64,000 nt of DNA from Halobacteroidaceae bacterium (GTDB lineage: Bacteria; Bacillota; Halanaerobiia; B1SED10-174). The stretch's first letter is position 1, and each line of letters starts with the position of its first letter. Below the pieces are notes generated by a model that had not been told where the DNA came from, ran no database searches, and saw nothing but the letters and a program-made list of their open reading frames with translations. Positions 1 through 9,269 of this stretch are shown here, in pieces. The stretch spans positions 62,001 to 126,000 of the forward strand of contig PUNE01000013.1 in the NCBI GenBank assembly GCA_003551665.1, written 5' to 3'. Position numbers and translations under genes: made by a program.

Positions 1-1028
1 AAACTCCTGAGGGTATTCCAATTGACTTCCACATCGGTGACCACCAGGCCTGGGGTAGCTGGCTTGTAGCCACTACGGGGAATTCAATGCACCTGGGTCT
101 CATCCAGGAAAACGAAGCTTCTTCTCCGCCAGCCCTTGATCTCCGGGAGGGGAAAGTTCCCCAACCACAAATGAAAACTGAAAAGGATTTTTACCAACAT
201 TACTCCCTCCCCTTTATCCCCCCTGAATTAAGAGAAGGATACAAAGAAAAAGAGTTTTTTCAGAGCAATTCAACACCCCGCCTGATCGAGTCCTCTGATA
301 TCAAGGGAATTTTTCATATCCATACAACTTTCAGCGACGGTGCTGCTACCCTGAAAAAGGTGGCAGAAGAATCCGCAAGTCTTGGTTGGGAATATATTGG
401 CATCTCCGATCACAGTCAGTCCGCTTTTTACGCCAATGGACTTGAAAGAAAAGACCTGGAAAGACAGGCTAAAGAGATCGCCCGGTTGAATGAAAAATAC
501 GGAGACAGGATTCACCTTTTTCACGGAGTAGAATGCGACATTTTGCCTGATGGATCCCTGGATTACCCTGACTCACTTCTGAATGAATTAAATCTGGATT
601 TTATTATCGCTTCGGTTCATTCCCACTTTCGAATGACCAGAGAAGAAATGACCCGGCGAATTACCAGGGCCCTGAAACATCCCCGTGTAACTATGCTGGG
701 TCATCCAACAGGAAGACTTCTTCTTGCACGAGAAGCCTATCCTCTCGATCTCGAAGAGATTATCAGGGTTGCAACTGAAAATGAAGTTATCCTGGAGATA
801 AATGCTAACCCCTACCGCCTGGATTTAAGCTGGGAATGGGCAGATTATGCCTATGAACAGGGAGCTTTCCTGGCAATTAACCCCGATGCTCACCGCTTGG
901 ACGGATTGGAGCACCTCGAGTATGGGCTTGCAGTTGCGCGCAAGGCCGCCCTTCCTCCCCAGGCAGTTATCAATACCTTTTCCCGAGATGATGTCCAGAA
1001 ACTTTTCAATCAGAAGAGAAAAGGTTGA
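1..1028 (+). CDS. polX: DNA polymerase X with C-terminal PHP domain (5' partial)
   Basis: The reading frame is open from base 3, well before the first ATG at 87, so this is the 3' part of a gene that begins outside the window. The first residues and the segment LPFIPPELREG match the end of the polymerase-beta-like part of PolX. The rest is a PHP phosphoesterase domain with metal-binding motifs HIHTTFSDG (about residues 76-84 of the track ORF), SDHS, a later HSH and the C-terminal PDAH. In this family the polymerase half fills short gaps in base excision repair, and the PHP half gives 3'-5' exonuclease or AP-endonuclease activity. The region just after the window start is poorly conserved against what I remember of the family. 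The gene converges on the HAD gene, with the two 3' ends overlapping by 23 bases. Confidence 0.9.
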   Translation, partial: TPEGIPIDFHIGDHQAWGSWLVATTGNSMHLGLIQENEASSPPALDLREGKVPQPQMKTEKDFYQHYSLPFIPPELREGYKEKEFFQSNSTPRLIESSDIKGIFHIHTTFSDGAATLKKVAEESASLGWEYIGISDHSQSAFYANGLERKDLERQAKEIARLNEKYGDRIHLFHGVECDILPDGSLDYPDSLLNELNLDFIIASVHSHFRMTREEMTRRITRALKHPRVTMLGHPTGRLLLAREAYPLDLEEIIRVATENEVILEINANPYRLDLSWEWADYAYEQGAFLAINPDAHRLDGLEHLEYGLAVARKAALPPQAVINTFSRDDVQKLFNQKRKG

Positions 1029-1665
1029 TAATTTCTGGAAAACTATCGATCAGGTGGTCGGCTTCCTTTAATTCCTGGGCCTCTCCGTAACCGTAACGAC
1101 AGCCAACGGTAATAAGACTGTTGTCCTGACCTGCTTCCACATCCGACCTTCTATCGCCAACCATGGCTTTTAAACCGGGGAACTTTTGCCTGGCAATCTG
1201 CAAGAGGTCCCCTTTATTTTTGGTTCCATATTCCCCAGCACTATAGATTCCCGCAAAGAAAGCGTTTAAATTATGAAATTCAATTACTGATTTTACGTAC
1301 CCTTCCCCTCCGTTAGAGGCCACCAGGAAATCCCACCCCTTTTCTTTCAATTCCTGGAGGGTATCCCTGACACCGGGATATATTCGCCCCAGTCCTTTTT
1401 GCAGAAATTCTTTTTCAATTTTTTCCAGGAGGTAATCAGCCCTCTCCTGGACCCGGGGACCTGAACCAGGCAATAGAAAATCCCAGATTTCTTCGCTGAT
1501 CATCCCAAGAACTTCCAGGCATTCCTCTTTTTGGGGCTCGGGCCGGGAGTAAAGCCCTTCTTCCTTCAGTTTTTCCATGGTTTTCTTTACAGCAACAACG
1601 GCAAGTTCCTCCGTCTCGAAAAGGGTCCCATCCAGATCGAAGGCAATAGTTTTTTTCTGGATCAT
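1006..1665 (-). CDS. HAD-superfamily hydrolase, phosphoglycolate-phosphatase-like
   Basis: A 219-residue haloacid-dehalogenase phosphatase. Motif I is FDLDGTLFET near the N terminus (nucleophile and acid/base Asp), motif II is VASNGG, and the motif III/IV region is MVGDRRSDVEAGQDN. A helical cap lies between motifs I and II, as in type C1 enzymes such as phosphoglycolate phosphatase and PpaX. The substrate cannot be read from sequence. The ATG overlaps the MFS stop in an ATGA arrangement, so the two genes are translationally coupled. The 3' end overlaps the convergent polX end. Confidence 0.85.
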   Translation of the reverse strand: MIQKKTIAFDLDGTLFETEELAVVAVKKTMEKLKEEGLYSRPEPQKEECLEVLGMISEEIWDFLLPGSGPRVQERADYLLEKIEKEFLQKGLGRIYPGVRDTLQELKEKGWDFLVASNGGEGYVKSVIEFHNLNAFFAGIYSAGEYGTKNKGDLLQIARQKFPGLKAMVGDRRSDVEAGQDNSLITVGCRYGYGEAQELKEADHLIDSFPEIINLFSSD

Positions 1666-2915
1666 TTTGATGTTCCTTCCTCCTTTTTTTCTACAATAAA
1701 CAGTGATGCAATAAATCCTACCAGGGCAAAAATTATGAAGATGGAAAAGGCATCCTGGTAAGCAGAAAGTGGATATAGCCTGAAACCTTCCACCAGTTCA
1801 CCCTCCCACCGTTGGTCAAGCATATATCCAATTATCAGGCTGATAATTGAACTGATGCTAAAGGCTCCGAAGTTGATTACACTTGTGGCTATTCCCGAAT
1901 AACGGCTGGGATTAACCTGGGTAACATTGGTAAAACAGAGGATAAAAACAATTGAAAAGAATCCCACCCCAAAATATAAAAAGGGCCATAGCCAACCTGG
2001 GGCCTGGGGGAAAAATACGATTAAAACCCAGAGAAAAAGGGCAACCCCCCCACCAAAATTAATTATGGGTTTAACTCTTCCCCAACGGGAGGCAAGACTT
2101 CCAAAAACAGGAGAACCTAAAAGCAAACCTAAAAGCACAAGTAAAATATAGGAGGAAGCTCTATCCTGACTCCAATCCTGGACCTGCATCAGGTATGTAA
2201 CTCCCCAGACTCCTGCCAGAGACATACTCGTTCCCATTAACCCCGAAATGGTCAGGAAATTTGGCCAGGTCTTCAGATTCTTTATTACCCCAAGAAAACC
2301 TCCCCAGAGACTCCTTGCATCTTCTTTGGTTTCTGTTTTCCTGTCATCGGGGCGGGGAAACCGAGAAAGCCAGAAAATAGCAAGGCCAATCAGGAGGGAA
2401 AAAGCCCCCAAAACCCAAAATGTGCTCCGCCACCCAAGGGCCAGAACAACAATGGCAAAAGGAGCAGAAGCCAGAACAGCCCCAAAATTTCCCACAGCAG
2501 AAGTAATACCAGTTAAGCGGGGAAATTCTCTGGGTTGGAACCAGGTGGACTGGACCTTCAGGATGGAAAGGAAGATAACCGAAACTCCAAGGCCAACAAG
2601 GAGTCGGCCGGAAAAAGCAAGAAAATAAGTAGTGGAAAAACCGAACAAAATTGAACCCAGACCAGTTACTACCATTCCCAGTGCAGAAATACGCCTGGGC
2701 CCTATTTTATCAATCAGCAACCCCGAAGGGATCTGCATAATTCCATAAACATAAAAATAAACTGCGCCCAGGTTACTCAGGGCTGCCCCTGTCAATCCAA
2801 GGGCACCACCAATATCTGAGGCAACCACTCCAAAAGCAAAACGATGAAAAAAGGAAATAAAAAGACCCATAAGTAAAACAATCCAGGTCAAAAGAGCCAG
2901 TTTTTGTTTGCCCAT
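1662..2915 (-). CDS. MFS transporter, nitrate/sugar-phosphate-like 12-TM permease
   Basis: A 417-residue protein with about 12 hydrophobic helices. The loop between helices 2 and 3 carries the major-facilitator signature GLLIDKIGPRRIS, followed by GRLLVGLGVS in helix 4. A basic/acidic central loop (RFPRPDDRKTETKED) separates the two six-helix halves. The substrate cannot be assigned; the general look is of the ACS/OPA side of the superfamily. The start is supported by AGGAGG directly upstream. It sits 10 bases after the MATE gene on the same strand and overlaps the HAD gene, so the three probably form one transcript. Confidence 0.85.
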   Translation of the reverse strand: MGKQKLALLTWIVLLMGLFISFFHRFAFGVVASDIGGALGLTGAALSNLGAVYFYVYGIMQIPSGLLIDKIGPRRISALGMVVTGLGSILFGFSTTYFLAFSGRLLVGLGVSVIFLSILKVQSTWFQPREFPRLTGITSAVGNFGAVLASAPFAIVVLALGWRSTFWVLGAFSLLIGLAIFWLSRFPRPDDRKTETKEDARSLWGGFLGVIKNLKTWPNFLTISGLMGTSMSLAGVWGVTYLMQVQDWSQDRASSYILLVLLGLLLGSPVFGSLASRWGRVKPIINFGGGVALFLWVLIVFFPQAPGWLWPFLYFGVGFFSIVFILCFTNVTQVNPSRYSGIATSVINFGAFSISSIISLIIGYMLDQRWEGELVEGFRLYPLSAYQDAFSIFIIFALVGFIASLFIVEKKEEGTSK

Positions 2916-2925
2916 TTTTTTCCTC

Positions 2926-4326
2926 CTACCCTACGGTTTTTTCCTTGGTCTTCAATTTTACAGCCGGCTTTTTCCAGTGACCAGAAGCAAAACGAAGGCT
3001 GGTTAAAAAGAACCTGATAATAAAATCAACAGAAAGCCCTATCCAGGCACCGAGCAGTCCAAGGTTAAAAACAAAGGCCAGAAAATAAGAAAGAACTATT
3101 CTGGCTCCCAATACGCCCAGGGCTGTGATATACATTACCCATTTGGTATCCCCCGCACCCCGAAGGGCTCCAGAAAGAGTAATTGTTGAGCCCAGGAAAG
3201 GCATGGTCAGGGCCACAATTCTCAAGACCAGGGCAGCCTGGGAAATCACCTCGGGATCTTCAATAAAAAGCCGGGTAAACTGAGGGGCAAGGAAAAACAA
3301 TATTGCCCCAAGAGTTCCCATGGCAAGCATTGCGATCCTGTTGGCAGTAATCCCACTTTCTTCAGCTCGATCCATAAGCCTTGCTCCCAGGTTCTGCCCC
3401 ACAAGGGTGGTTGCAGCCAGGCCGAAACCGAAAGCCGGCATAAAAGCAAGAGAAAGACCTCTCATGGCAACCTGATGGGCAGCAAGTGACACGGTACCAA
3501 GTCCCGCAACCAGAATGGTTAGAAGTGTCTGCCCACTTGAACGAATTAACTGTTCCATTGCCGCAGGGATCCCAATTCTTAAAACATCTTTAATCAGGGG
3601 AATTTCCAGCCGCATCGAGGTCCTTGAAAGGGAGATCCGGAAATATTTAGTGCCCCGGAGCAGAATAAAGAAGGCTGCCAGTGCTGCAAAAACCCGGGCC
3701 GAACCGGTTGCAATGGCTGCTCCCCGAACTCCAAGTTCTGGGAAAAAGCCAATGCCAAAAATCAAAAAATAATCCATAACAATATTGTAGGCATTGGTTA
3801 GCGCCATTATTATCAAGGGAGTTCTCATATCCCCCGCTCCCTGGAAAATCCCGTTGAAAAGGATCAGGCTAAAAAAAAGGGGGATTGAAAGAGAAATTAT
3901 CCGCAGGTATTCTCCTCCGTAAGCAATAACCTGGGGATCTGTTTCCTCCATTCGGCTAATCAAAATTTCAATGATTTCGAAGGAAAAAAGAAAGCCAAAA
4001 AGTCCTACTGCAAAGGAAAGCAAGAGGGTTACAAGTAACGATTGAATGGCTACTTCCTGTGCTTTGTCCTTTCTATCTGCCCCAATAAATTGGGCCACCA
4101 GCGTGGTGGTCCCGATAGAAAAGGCAGTTATTATCCCAATAAGGAAAAACACAATCTGGTTGGAAACTCCAACTGCAGCGATAGCGGCAGCTCCAATTCT
4201 TCCCACCATAGCCGTATCAGCCAGGCCTACTAATGACTGCAACGACATTCGGGCGACTACTGGAAGAGCCAAAAGTAAAACGCTTTTTTTGATATCCATT
4301 TCTGTTAACCTGGGCATTAATAACAT
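2926..4326 (-). CDS. MATE family efflux transporter
   Basis: A 466-residue integral membrane protein with two homologous six-helix halves typical of MatE (DinF/NorM class). The first half has LADTAMVGRIGAAAIAAVG and the second GLGTVSLAAHQVAMR. The family exports cationic compounds or drugs in exchange for Na+ or H+. Two in-frame ATGs (residues 1 and 4) and a third at residue 10 are possible starts, and no strong ribosome site singles one out. It heads a minus-strand run MATE-MFS-HAD and diverges from the deacetylase-like gene. Confidence 0.88.
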   Translation of the reverse strand: MLLMPRLTEMDIKKSVLLLALPVVARMSLQSLVGLADTAMVGRIGAAAIAAVGVSNQIVFFLIGIITAFSIGTTTLVAQFIGADRKDKAQEVAIQSLLVTLLLSFAVGLFGFLFSFEIIEILISRMEETDPQVIAYGGEYLRIISLSIPLFFSLILFNGIFQGAGDMRTPLIIMALTNAYNIVMDYFLIFGIGFFPELGVRGAAIATGSARVFAALAAFFILLRGTKYFRISLSRTSMRLEIPLIKDVLRIGIPAAMEQLIRSSGQTLLTILVAGLGTVSLAAHQVAMRGLSLAFMPAFGFGLAATTLVGQNLGARLMDRAEESGITANRIAMLAMGTLGAILFFLAPQFTRLFIEDPEVISQAALVLRIVALTMPFLGSTITLSGALRGAGDTKWVMYITALGVLGARIVLSYFLAFVFNLGLLGAWIGLSVDFIIRFFLTSLRFASGHWKKPAVKLKTKEKTVG

Positions 4327-4401
4327 CCAATCCTGTTCTTAACTCCAATAAATTATTTTATCACTTATAATAACTCATGTCCAATTTTAAGGGGGTTTAG
4401 T

Positions 4402-5592
4402 ATGACCGGGAATAAAATTAACGTTATCTGGGCACCAGGTGAAGATTACATTATCCACCAGGGGCACCCTGAGAGTCCAGAACGAATGCTGGTGTTTAAA
4501 GAAATAGTTGAACATTTTGGTTTTGAACTCCAATCTCCCCTTCCCCTTTCCCGAAGCCAGATTGAAAACATTCAATTTCTGGGACCTGAAACCGAAATCC
4601 AAAACGCCCATCAAATGGCTGCGGGTGCCGTGAAAATGGCCTGTCAAAAACTTTTAAATGGGGAAAGAGCCCTGGTGCTGGCCAGACCTCCCGCCCACCA
4701 TTCTCCCCGGCTTAGTTATGGAACAAGGGGCTTCTGCACAATTAACAATGATGCCATTGGTATTGCCCACCTATTAAGGGAAAAGCCAGATCTCCGTCTG
4801 GCAATAGTTGATACTGATGCCCATCATGGAGACGGCAATGAAGACTTCTTTTTTTACGATGCCAGGATTAAGCATTTCTCCATTCACCAGGACGGAAGAA
4901 CCATTTTCCCGGGAACCGGGTTTCCCGAGGTTATTGGAGCTTATAACAATAATCGGAACATACCCCTTCCTCCTGGAACAGGAGATTCTTATCTTTATCA
5001 GGCTCTAACTGACCTTGTGATACCGGAGCTCAGGGCCTTCTCACCTGATTATGTAATTCATGTAACAGGTTTTGATGGGCACCAGGCTGATTATCTTTCC
5101 GCCCTGGAGTATTCGGACGATGCCTGGGGGATGATTTCTCACCTCCTGCAGCCAGACCTGACAATAATTGAAGGGGGATATGATCTGAAAAAAGCCATAC
5201 CCTCTTCACTTCCACCCCTTATAAAAGCCCTAACCGAAAAGACTTATTCAATTTCGCCTCCTCCCCACCTGAAAAAAGCAAAGAACTGGACGGGGGCAAT
5301 CAGGGGGATCTGGGATCAGAGTGAGGAAGAGCTGGAAAATGGGAAAAATGATCCCCGGTCACGTCATATTTCCTTTTTTTACGATGAAGCTTTTTTTGCC
5401 GAAGAACGGGCAGAAACTTACTATCCCTGTAATCGGTGTGGGGGGTTGCTCCACGTTATCTCCAGTTGTTTTTCCCGCCGAGAATTTCTCTATATGCCCC
5501 CTGAGATCTGCAATAGATGCGAGGAACAGCAGGGTTCTTTACAAAATAAAAAAGAGGGCGACCCGCTGATTATCCGGGAGGCCCCCTTTTAA
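4402..5592 (+). CDS. Histone deacetylase/acetylpolyamine amidohydrolase family protein with C-terminal zinc ribbon
   Basis: A 396-residue protein. Residues about 5-300 form an arginase/deacetylase-fold Zn hydrolase. It has the His pair PPAHHSP (about 97-102), the metal site VDTDAHHGDG (about 136-145), a second metal Asp in TGFDGH, and the catalytic Tyr region EGGYDL. Bacterial members remove acyl groups from lysine or polyamines (AcuC, AphA types). The last 60 residues are an added Cys-rich tail with CNRC and CNRC pairs that would form a zinc ribbon, which I do not recall as standard for the family. AAGGGGG precedes the ATG. The gene ends one base before the convergent amidohydrolase stop, and no strong terminator is visible between them. 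Confidence 0.85.
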   Translation: MTGNKINVIWAPGEDYIIHQGHPESPERMLVFKEIVEHFGFELQSPLPLSRSQIENIQFLGPETEIQNAHQMAAGAVKMACQKLLNGERALVLARPPAHHSPRLSYGTRGFCTINNDAIGIAHLLREKPDLRLAIVDTDAHHGDGNEDFFFYDARIKHFSIHQDGRTIFPGTGFPEVIGAYNNNRNIPLPPGTGDSYLYQALTDLVIPELRAFSPDYVIHVTGFDGHQADYLSALEYSDDAWGMISHLLQPDLTIIEGGYDLKKAIPSSLPPLIKALTEKTYSISPPPHLKKAKNWTGAIRGIWDQSEEELENGKNDPRSRHISFFYDEAFFAEERAETYYPCNRCGGLLHVISSCFSRREFLYMPPEICNRCEEQQGSLQNKKEGDPLIIREAPF

Positions 5593-5593
5593 C

Positions 5594-7150
5594 CTATTTC
5601 CTATAGACAAATTCCCCACCAACAACGGTTCCCAGGATTTCCATTTTCTGCAGTCGGGAAGGATCTTGCATGAAATCCGAGGAAAAGACGGTCAGATCGG
5701 CAACCTTGCCCGGCTCAATTGTTCCTTTAAGTTTTTCTTCGCCCGAAGCAATTGCAGGACCATAGGTATAGGCCCGCAGGGTTTGAGATGGTGTAAGAGC
5801 CTGTTCCATGTTTTTCCCCTGGCGATAAATGGCATAATACATTCCCTCTACAGGGTCTATGTTTTCTACCGGGGCATCAGACCCAAGGACCAGTTCTGCA
5901 CCACTATCCAGAAGGCTCCGGCAGGCAAAGGCTCCCTTACCTCTTTCCTCTCCCCAGTGCCTTTTAATCAATTCCTGGTCAGCCTTGAGATGAACTGGCT
6001 GCATTGAAGGAATTATATCCAGTTCCCCAAACTTCCTGATATCTTCTTCTCTCAACAACTGGGCATGTTCAATTCTGTGCCTCAAACGGAAAAATCGGGT
6101 TTTTTCCTGGTTCTCTTCGATAACCTCCACGGCAAGCTTGTTAACTCGATCTCCTATGGCGTGAACTGCAATGGCGAGACCATTTTCAATTGCTTTTCTG
6201 GCTATTCCCCGAAACTCATCCTCTTCCATGGTAGGAATTCCACGGTAATCGGGACTGGAAGTATAGGGTTCAATTAGAGCAGCGGTCTGGGATCCCAGGG
6301 CCCCATCCAAAAAGAGTTTTACAGGACCTATTCGTAAAGAAGAGTTACCAATCCCCGAACTTATGCCCATGGATATTGCTGAATCAAGCTGGGGAGCAGG
6401 AATTCCCAGGAGAAATCTCATTTTTAACTTCCCCATCCGTTGTAGTTGCTGTAATCCCTGCAATGTTCGGAAACCCTCGAAGGAATGTACACCGGTAAGC
6501 CCCAATGCAGTGGCCTCAGCCATTCCCTTTTCCAGGGCCTCAATGGCTACATCAAGTGAGGGGGGTGGAATTTTTTCCAGGACCAGGTCATTGGCATTTT
6601 CCATCAGAATTCCTGTTGGCCATCCTTCCTCGTCCCGAACAATCTCCCCGCCCGGTGGGGTCGGGGTATCCGCAGTAATTCCTGCGGCCTTTAAACCGGC
6701 GGTATTCAACCAGAGGCTATGGTGATCCTTACTGAAAAAAGCCGCGGGAACATCTCCTGTAACTTCATCCAGATCTTTCCGGCCAGGTAAACCCTCCGGC
6801 CAGAAGTTATGGTCCCAGCCTCCTCCCAAAAGCCAGCCCCCGATGCGGGGCTTTTTTTGTATCCCCGATGCAACAAGTTCCTTCGCCTCGGCCATACTTT
6901 TACACTGGCCAAAGCGGAATGAAAGAAGTTGTTGAGAAAACATCAAAAAATGAGTATGGCCGTCAGTCAGGCCAGGAGTAATAATGGAACCGTCCATATC
7001 AAATTTTTCTACATCCCTATCCAGGTGGGGCTCAATATCCTCCTTGCGACCTACCGCCTTTATTCTGTCGCCAGTAACAAGAAGACTGTCATTAATATAT
7101 TCATCATTTTTCCCTGTGTAAAGGCGGGCATTATAAAAAAACTTTTTCAT
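5594..7150 (-). CDS. Amidohydrolase, YtcJ-like metal-dependent hydrolase
   Basis: A 518-residue member of the amidohydrolase-3 (YtcJ/LAF3) group. It has the N-terminal beta-sandwich lead-in, DGHTHF at about 63-68, then HAIGDR, HRIEHAQ and GSDAPVENIDP as metal ligands of a TIM barrel, and the usual PGKVADLTVFS near the C terminus. Family members hydrolyse amide or cyclic-amide bonds. The physiological substrate is unknown here. The ATG is preceded by a GGGGGTC-type ribosome site. It is followed by the M42 peptidase cluster on the same strand, which would fit a peptide or amide scavenging group, though that is inference. Confidence 0.82.
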   Translation of the reverse strand: MKKFFYNARLYTGKNDEYINDSLLVTGDRIKAVGRKEDIEPHLDRDVEKFDMDGSIITPGLTDGHTHFLMFSQQLLSFRFGQCKSMAEAKELVASGIQKKPRIGGWLLGGGWDHNFWPEGLPGRKDLDEVTGDVPAAFFSKDHHSLWLNTAGLKAAGITADTPTPPGGEIVRDEEGWPTGILMENANDLVLEKIPPPSLDVAIEALEKGMAEATALGLTGVHSFEGFRTLQGLQQLQRMGKLKMRFLLGIPAPQLDSAISMGISSGIGNSSLRIGPVKLFLDGALGSQTAALIEPYTSSPDYRGIPTMEEDEFRGIARKAIENGLAIAVHAIGDRVNKLAVEVIEENQEKTRFFRLRHRIEHAQLLREEDIRKFGELDIIPSMQPVHLKADQELIKRHWGEERGKGAFACRSLLDSGAELVLGSDAPVENIDPVEGMYYAIYRQGKNMEQALTPSQTLRAYTYGPAIASGEEKLKGTIEPGKVADLTVFSSDFMQDPSRLQKMEILGTVVGGEFVYRK

Positions 7151-7181
7151 TTGCTGACCCCCTAGTTTTGCGGTTTTTACA

Positions 7182-7205
7182 GGAAGTGGGTTTTAACCCA
7201 CTCCT
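7182..7205. repeat. Intergenic hairpin between M42 peptidase and YtcJ-like gene
   Basis: The 8-base inverted repeat AGTGGGTT-TT-AACCCACT lies in the 98-base gap downstream of the M42 gene. It can be extended by AGG/CCT with one bulge. No T-run follows on either strand, so it is not a classic intrinsic terminator. It could be an mRNA-end stabiliser or processing hairpin. Confidence 0.4.
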
Positions 7206-7249
7206 CTTCTTTCCGGGGCTTTTCCTGAAGAAAAGTAAAAGAAGTTGGC

Positions 7250-8251
7250 CTAAAAGTCAATCTTTTCTTCCAGGATTTTTCCCAGTAGAGCAACTGCAGC
7301 CTCTACATCTCTCAGATCTACCATTTCCGCGGGACTGTGCACGTAACGGCAGGGGATAGAAATGCAACCCGCCAGAACTCCCTCTCGAGTAAGGTGGATT
7401 GCCCCGGCATCCGTTCCTCCCCGGGCCAAAACCTCCAGCTGGTACTTAATGTTTGCTTTTTCTGCAATTTCCACCATCATGTCCTTAACAAGAGGACTGG
7501 TGATCAGGGAACTATCCTTTACTTTTATGGCTGCCCCGCCCCCCAGCTTTACATCCATTTTTTTGGCCTCGGGGGTATCACCTGTCATGGTGACATCAAC
7601 AGCAATTCCCAGTCCAGGATTCAGGCCATAGGCGGAAGTCCTGGCTCCCCGGATTCCCACTTCCTCCTGGGAGGTAAAAACAAAGTAGACATCATTGTGG
7701 TTATTTTTTAGTTCTTTTAAAGCTGAAATTAAAACAGCACAACCAATTCTATCATCCATTGCCTTGGCTACCAGGCGATTTCCCAGAGAAACCATTGGCT
7801 GGTCGTAAATGGCAATATCGCCTATTGTAACATGTTTTCTGGCCTCGTCCTGGTTTTCGGCCCCAATATCAATGTACATTTTTTCCAGGTCAAGTTCCTT
7901 GAGCTCTTTAAGTTGTTCGTGGAAAACTACTCCCTTTTTCCCCGAGGGAAGAACCACCCTTGCTCCCACCAGGCGTGAGGGACCAACCCCTCCCACATTG
8001 GTAAAACGTAAAAAGCCATCCTTGTCAATATGGGTTACCATCAAACCAATTTCGTCCATGTGGGCAGCAAGCATAACCGGCCTGGTTTCTTCCGAAGCAG
8101 TGCCCTTTTTCAGGACTATTAAATTGCCCAGGTAATCTGTCCTGATTTCATCAGCAAGTCCCGAAACTTCCTCTTTTATTACTTCCCGAATCCTATCTTC
8201 CCTACCTGAAGGACCATAGGTTTCGGTTAACTTTTTAATAATTTTTTCCAA
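7250..8251 (-). CDS. M42 family metallopeptidase (third of a tandem trio)
   Basis: About 333 residues. All M42 di-metal ligands are visible: AAHMDEIGLMV (about 57-67), AMDDRIGC, the catalytic Glu in SQEEVGIRGA, DVTMTGD and the C-terminal HSPAEM. M42 enzymes (glutamyl aminopeptidase/TET type, older label endoglucanase M) form hollow dodecamers that trim N-terminal residues from peptides in the cytoplasm. The track starts at a TTG at 8272. I prefer the TTG at 8251 because AAGGAGG sits 8 bases upstream and the product then begins MEKIIKKLTETYGPSG like its paralogs. It overlaps the preceding M42 gene by 17 bases. Confidence 0.88.
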   Translation of the reverse strand: MEKIIKKLTETYGPSGREDRIREVIKEEVSGLADEIRTDYLGNLIVLKKGTASEETRPVMLAAHMDEIGLMVTHIDKDGFLRFTNVGGVGPSRLVGARVVLPSGKKGVVFHEQLKELKELDLEKMYIDIGAENQDEARKHVTIGDIAIYDQPMVSLGNRLVAKAMDDRIGCAVLISALKELKNNHNDVYFVFTSQEEVGIRGARTSAYGLNPGLGIAVDVTMTGDTPEAKKMDVKLGGGAAIKVKDSSLITSPLVKDMMVEIAEKANIKYQLEVLARGGTDAGAIHLTREGVLAGCISIPCRYVHSPAEMVDLRDVEAAVALLGKILEEKIDF

Positions 8252-9269
8252 GGGGAAAACCTCCTTCGGCAATATCCTCTAAAATTGTTTTAACCAGGTC
8301 AATCATGCCTTGCAAATCATCCATATTTAAAAGAGAAACAGGACTGTGAATATACCTGCAGGGCAGGGAGAGTCCAATAGTGGGTATTCCTTCCTCCACG
8401 AGGTGGATCCTTCCGGCATCAGTTCCCCCAATATTGGTCCGGCGAAATTGGTAGCGGATTCCCTCTTTTTCAGCCAGTTCAGCAACCCTTTTATTCAGGT
8501 GCTGGTTGGCCAGAAAGGACCTGTCCATCAGGGTAATTGCCGGTCCCTGTCCCATGGTAGTTGAATATCGGTGCTCCGGGCTTTCTGGAACATCCGAAGC
8601 CGTCGTTCCCTCCAGCACAATCGCCAGATCCGGCCGGACATTACTGGCGGCCACCCCTGCACCTCTCAGCCCGACTTCTTCCTGGACTGTAAAAGCGCCT
8701 GTGAGATTTATCCGGGGTTTGCTTTTTAAAATTTCGATTATTGCAGTACAACCTGCCCGGTCATCAAAAGCCTTGCCCTTCATTACCTTTTCGTTTATAT
8801 ACTCAGTTCTGGTAGCAAAGGTAATCTGATCCCCAATTTTGGCTTTTCTTTTTGCTTCTTCTTCACTGCTGGCCCCAATATCAATAAAGAGTTCCTGGCG
8901 GGAGAAGGGTTTGTTCTGTTCAGCCTTTTTCTGGAGGTGGATGGGTTTGGCCCCGACTATCCCCAGAACCTTATCCTCCCCTACATAAACCTTTTTCCCG
9001 ACAACAACCCGGAGGTCAATTCCTCCAACCGGCGCAAACTTCAAGAGTCCACCGGGGTCATAACCCATTACCATAAAGCCCACTTCATCCATGTGACTGG
9101 CCAGCATTACATGGGGAGTATCCCCTGCTTTATGCCGGGCATACATGTTGCCCATGGCATCCAGGCTGAATCCAAGGTCTTCCCCGACCAGTTTATCCTT
9201 AATATAACTGCGGACCTGGGCTTCCCGTCCCGCAATTCCTGGAACTTCCGTCAGCTCCTTTATAAGCAC
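8235..9269 (-). CDS. M42 family metallopeptidase (second of a tandem trio)
   Basis: About 344 residues with an intact M42 active site: ASHMDEVGFMV, AFDDRAGC, VQEEVGLRGAG and IHSPVSLL. The track begins at a TTG (9308) inside the upstream gene. A GTG at 9269 with GGAGGG six bases upstream is the more likely start and gives a family-typical N terminus (LIKELTEVPGIAGRE). That start overlaps the preceding M42 stop by 10 bases, which points to translational coupling. Likely a cytoplasmic aminopeptidase. The divergence among the three copies suggests different residue specificities, as known for archaeal TET1/2/3, but this is inference. Confidence 0.88.
   Translation of the reverse strand: MLIKELTEVPGIAGREAQVRSYIKDKLVGEDLGFSLDAMGNMYARHKAGDTPHVMLASHMDEVGFMVMGYDPGGLLKFAPVGGIDLRVVVGKKVYVGEDKVLGIVGAKPIHLQKKAEQNKPFSRQELFIDIGASSEEEAKRKAKIGDQITFATRTEYINEKVMKGKAFDDRAGCTAIIEILKSKPRINLTGAFTVQEEVGLRGAGVAASNVRPDLAIVLEGTTASDVPESPEHRYSTTMGQGPAITLMDRSFLANQHLNKRVAELAEKEGIRYQFRRTNIGGTDAGRIHLVEEGIPTIGLSLPCRYIHSPVSLLNMDDLQGMIDLVKTILEDIAEGGFPLGKNY

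Noticed and set aside
1927-2628. Plus-strand ORFs opposite the MFS gene
   Set aside because: Shadow frames of a well-supported transporter; basic low-complexity translations.
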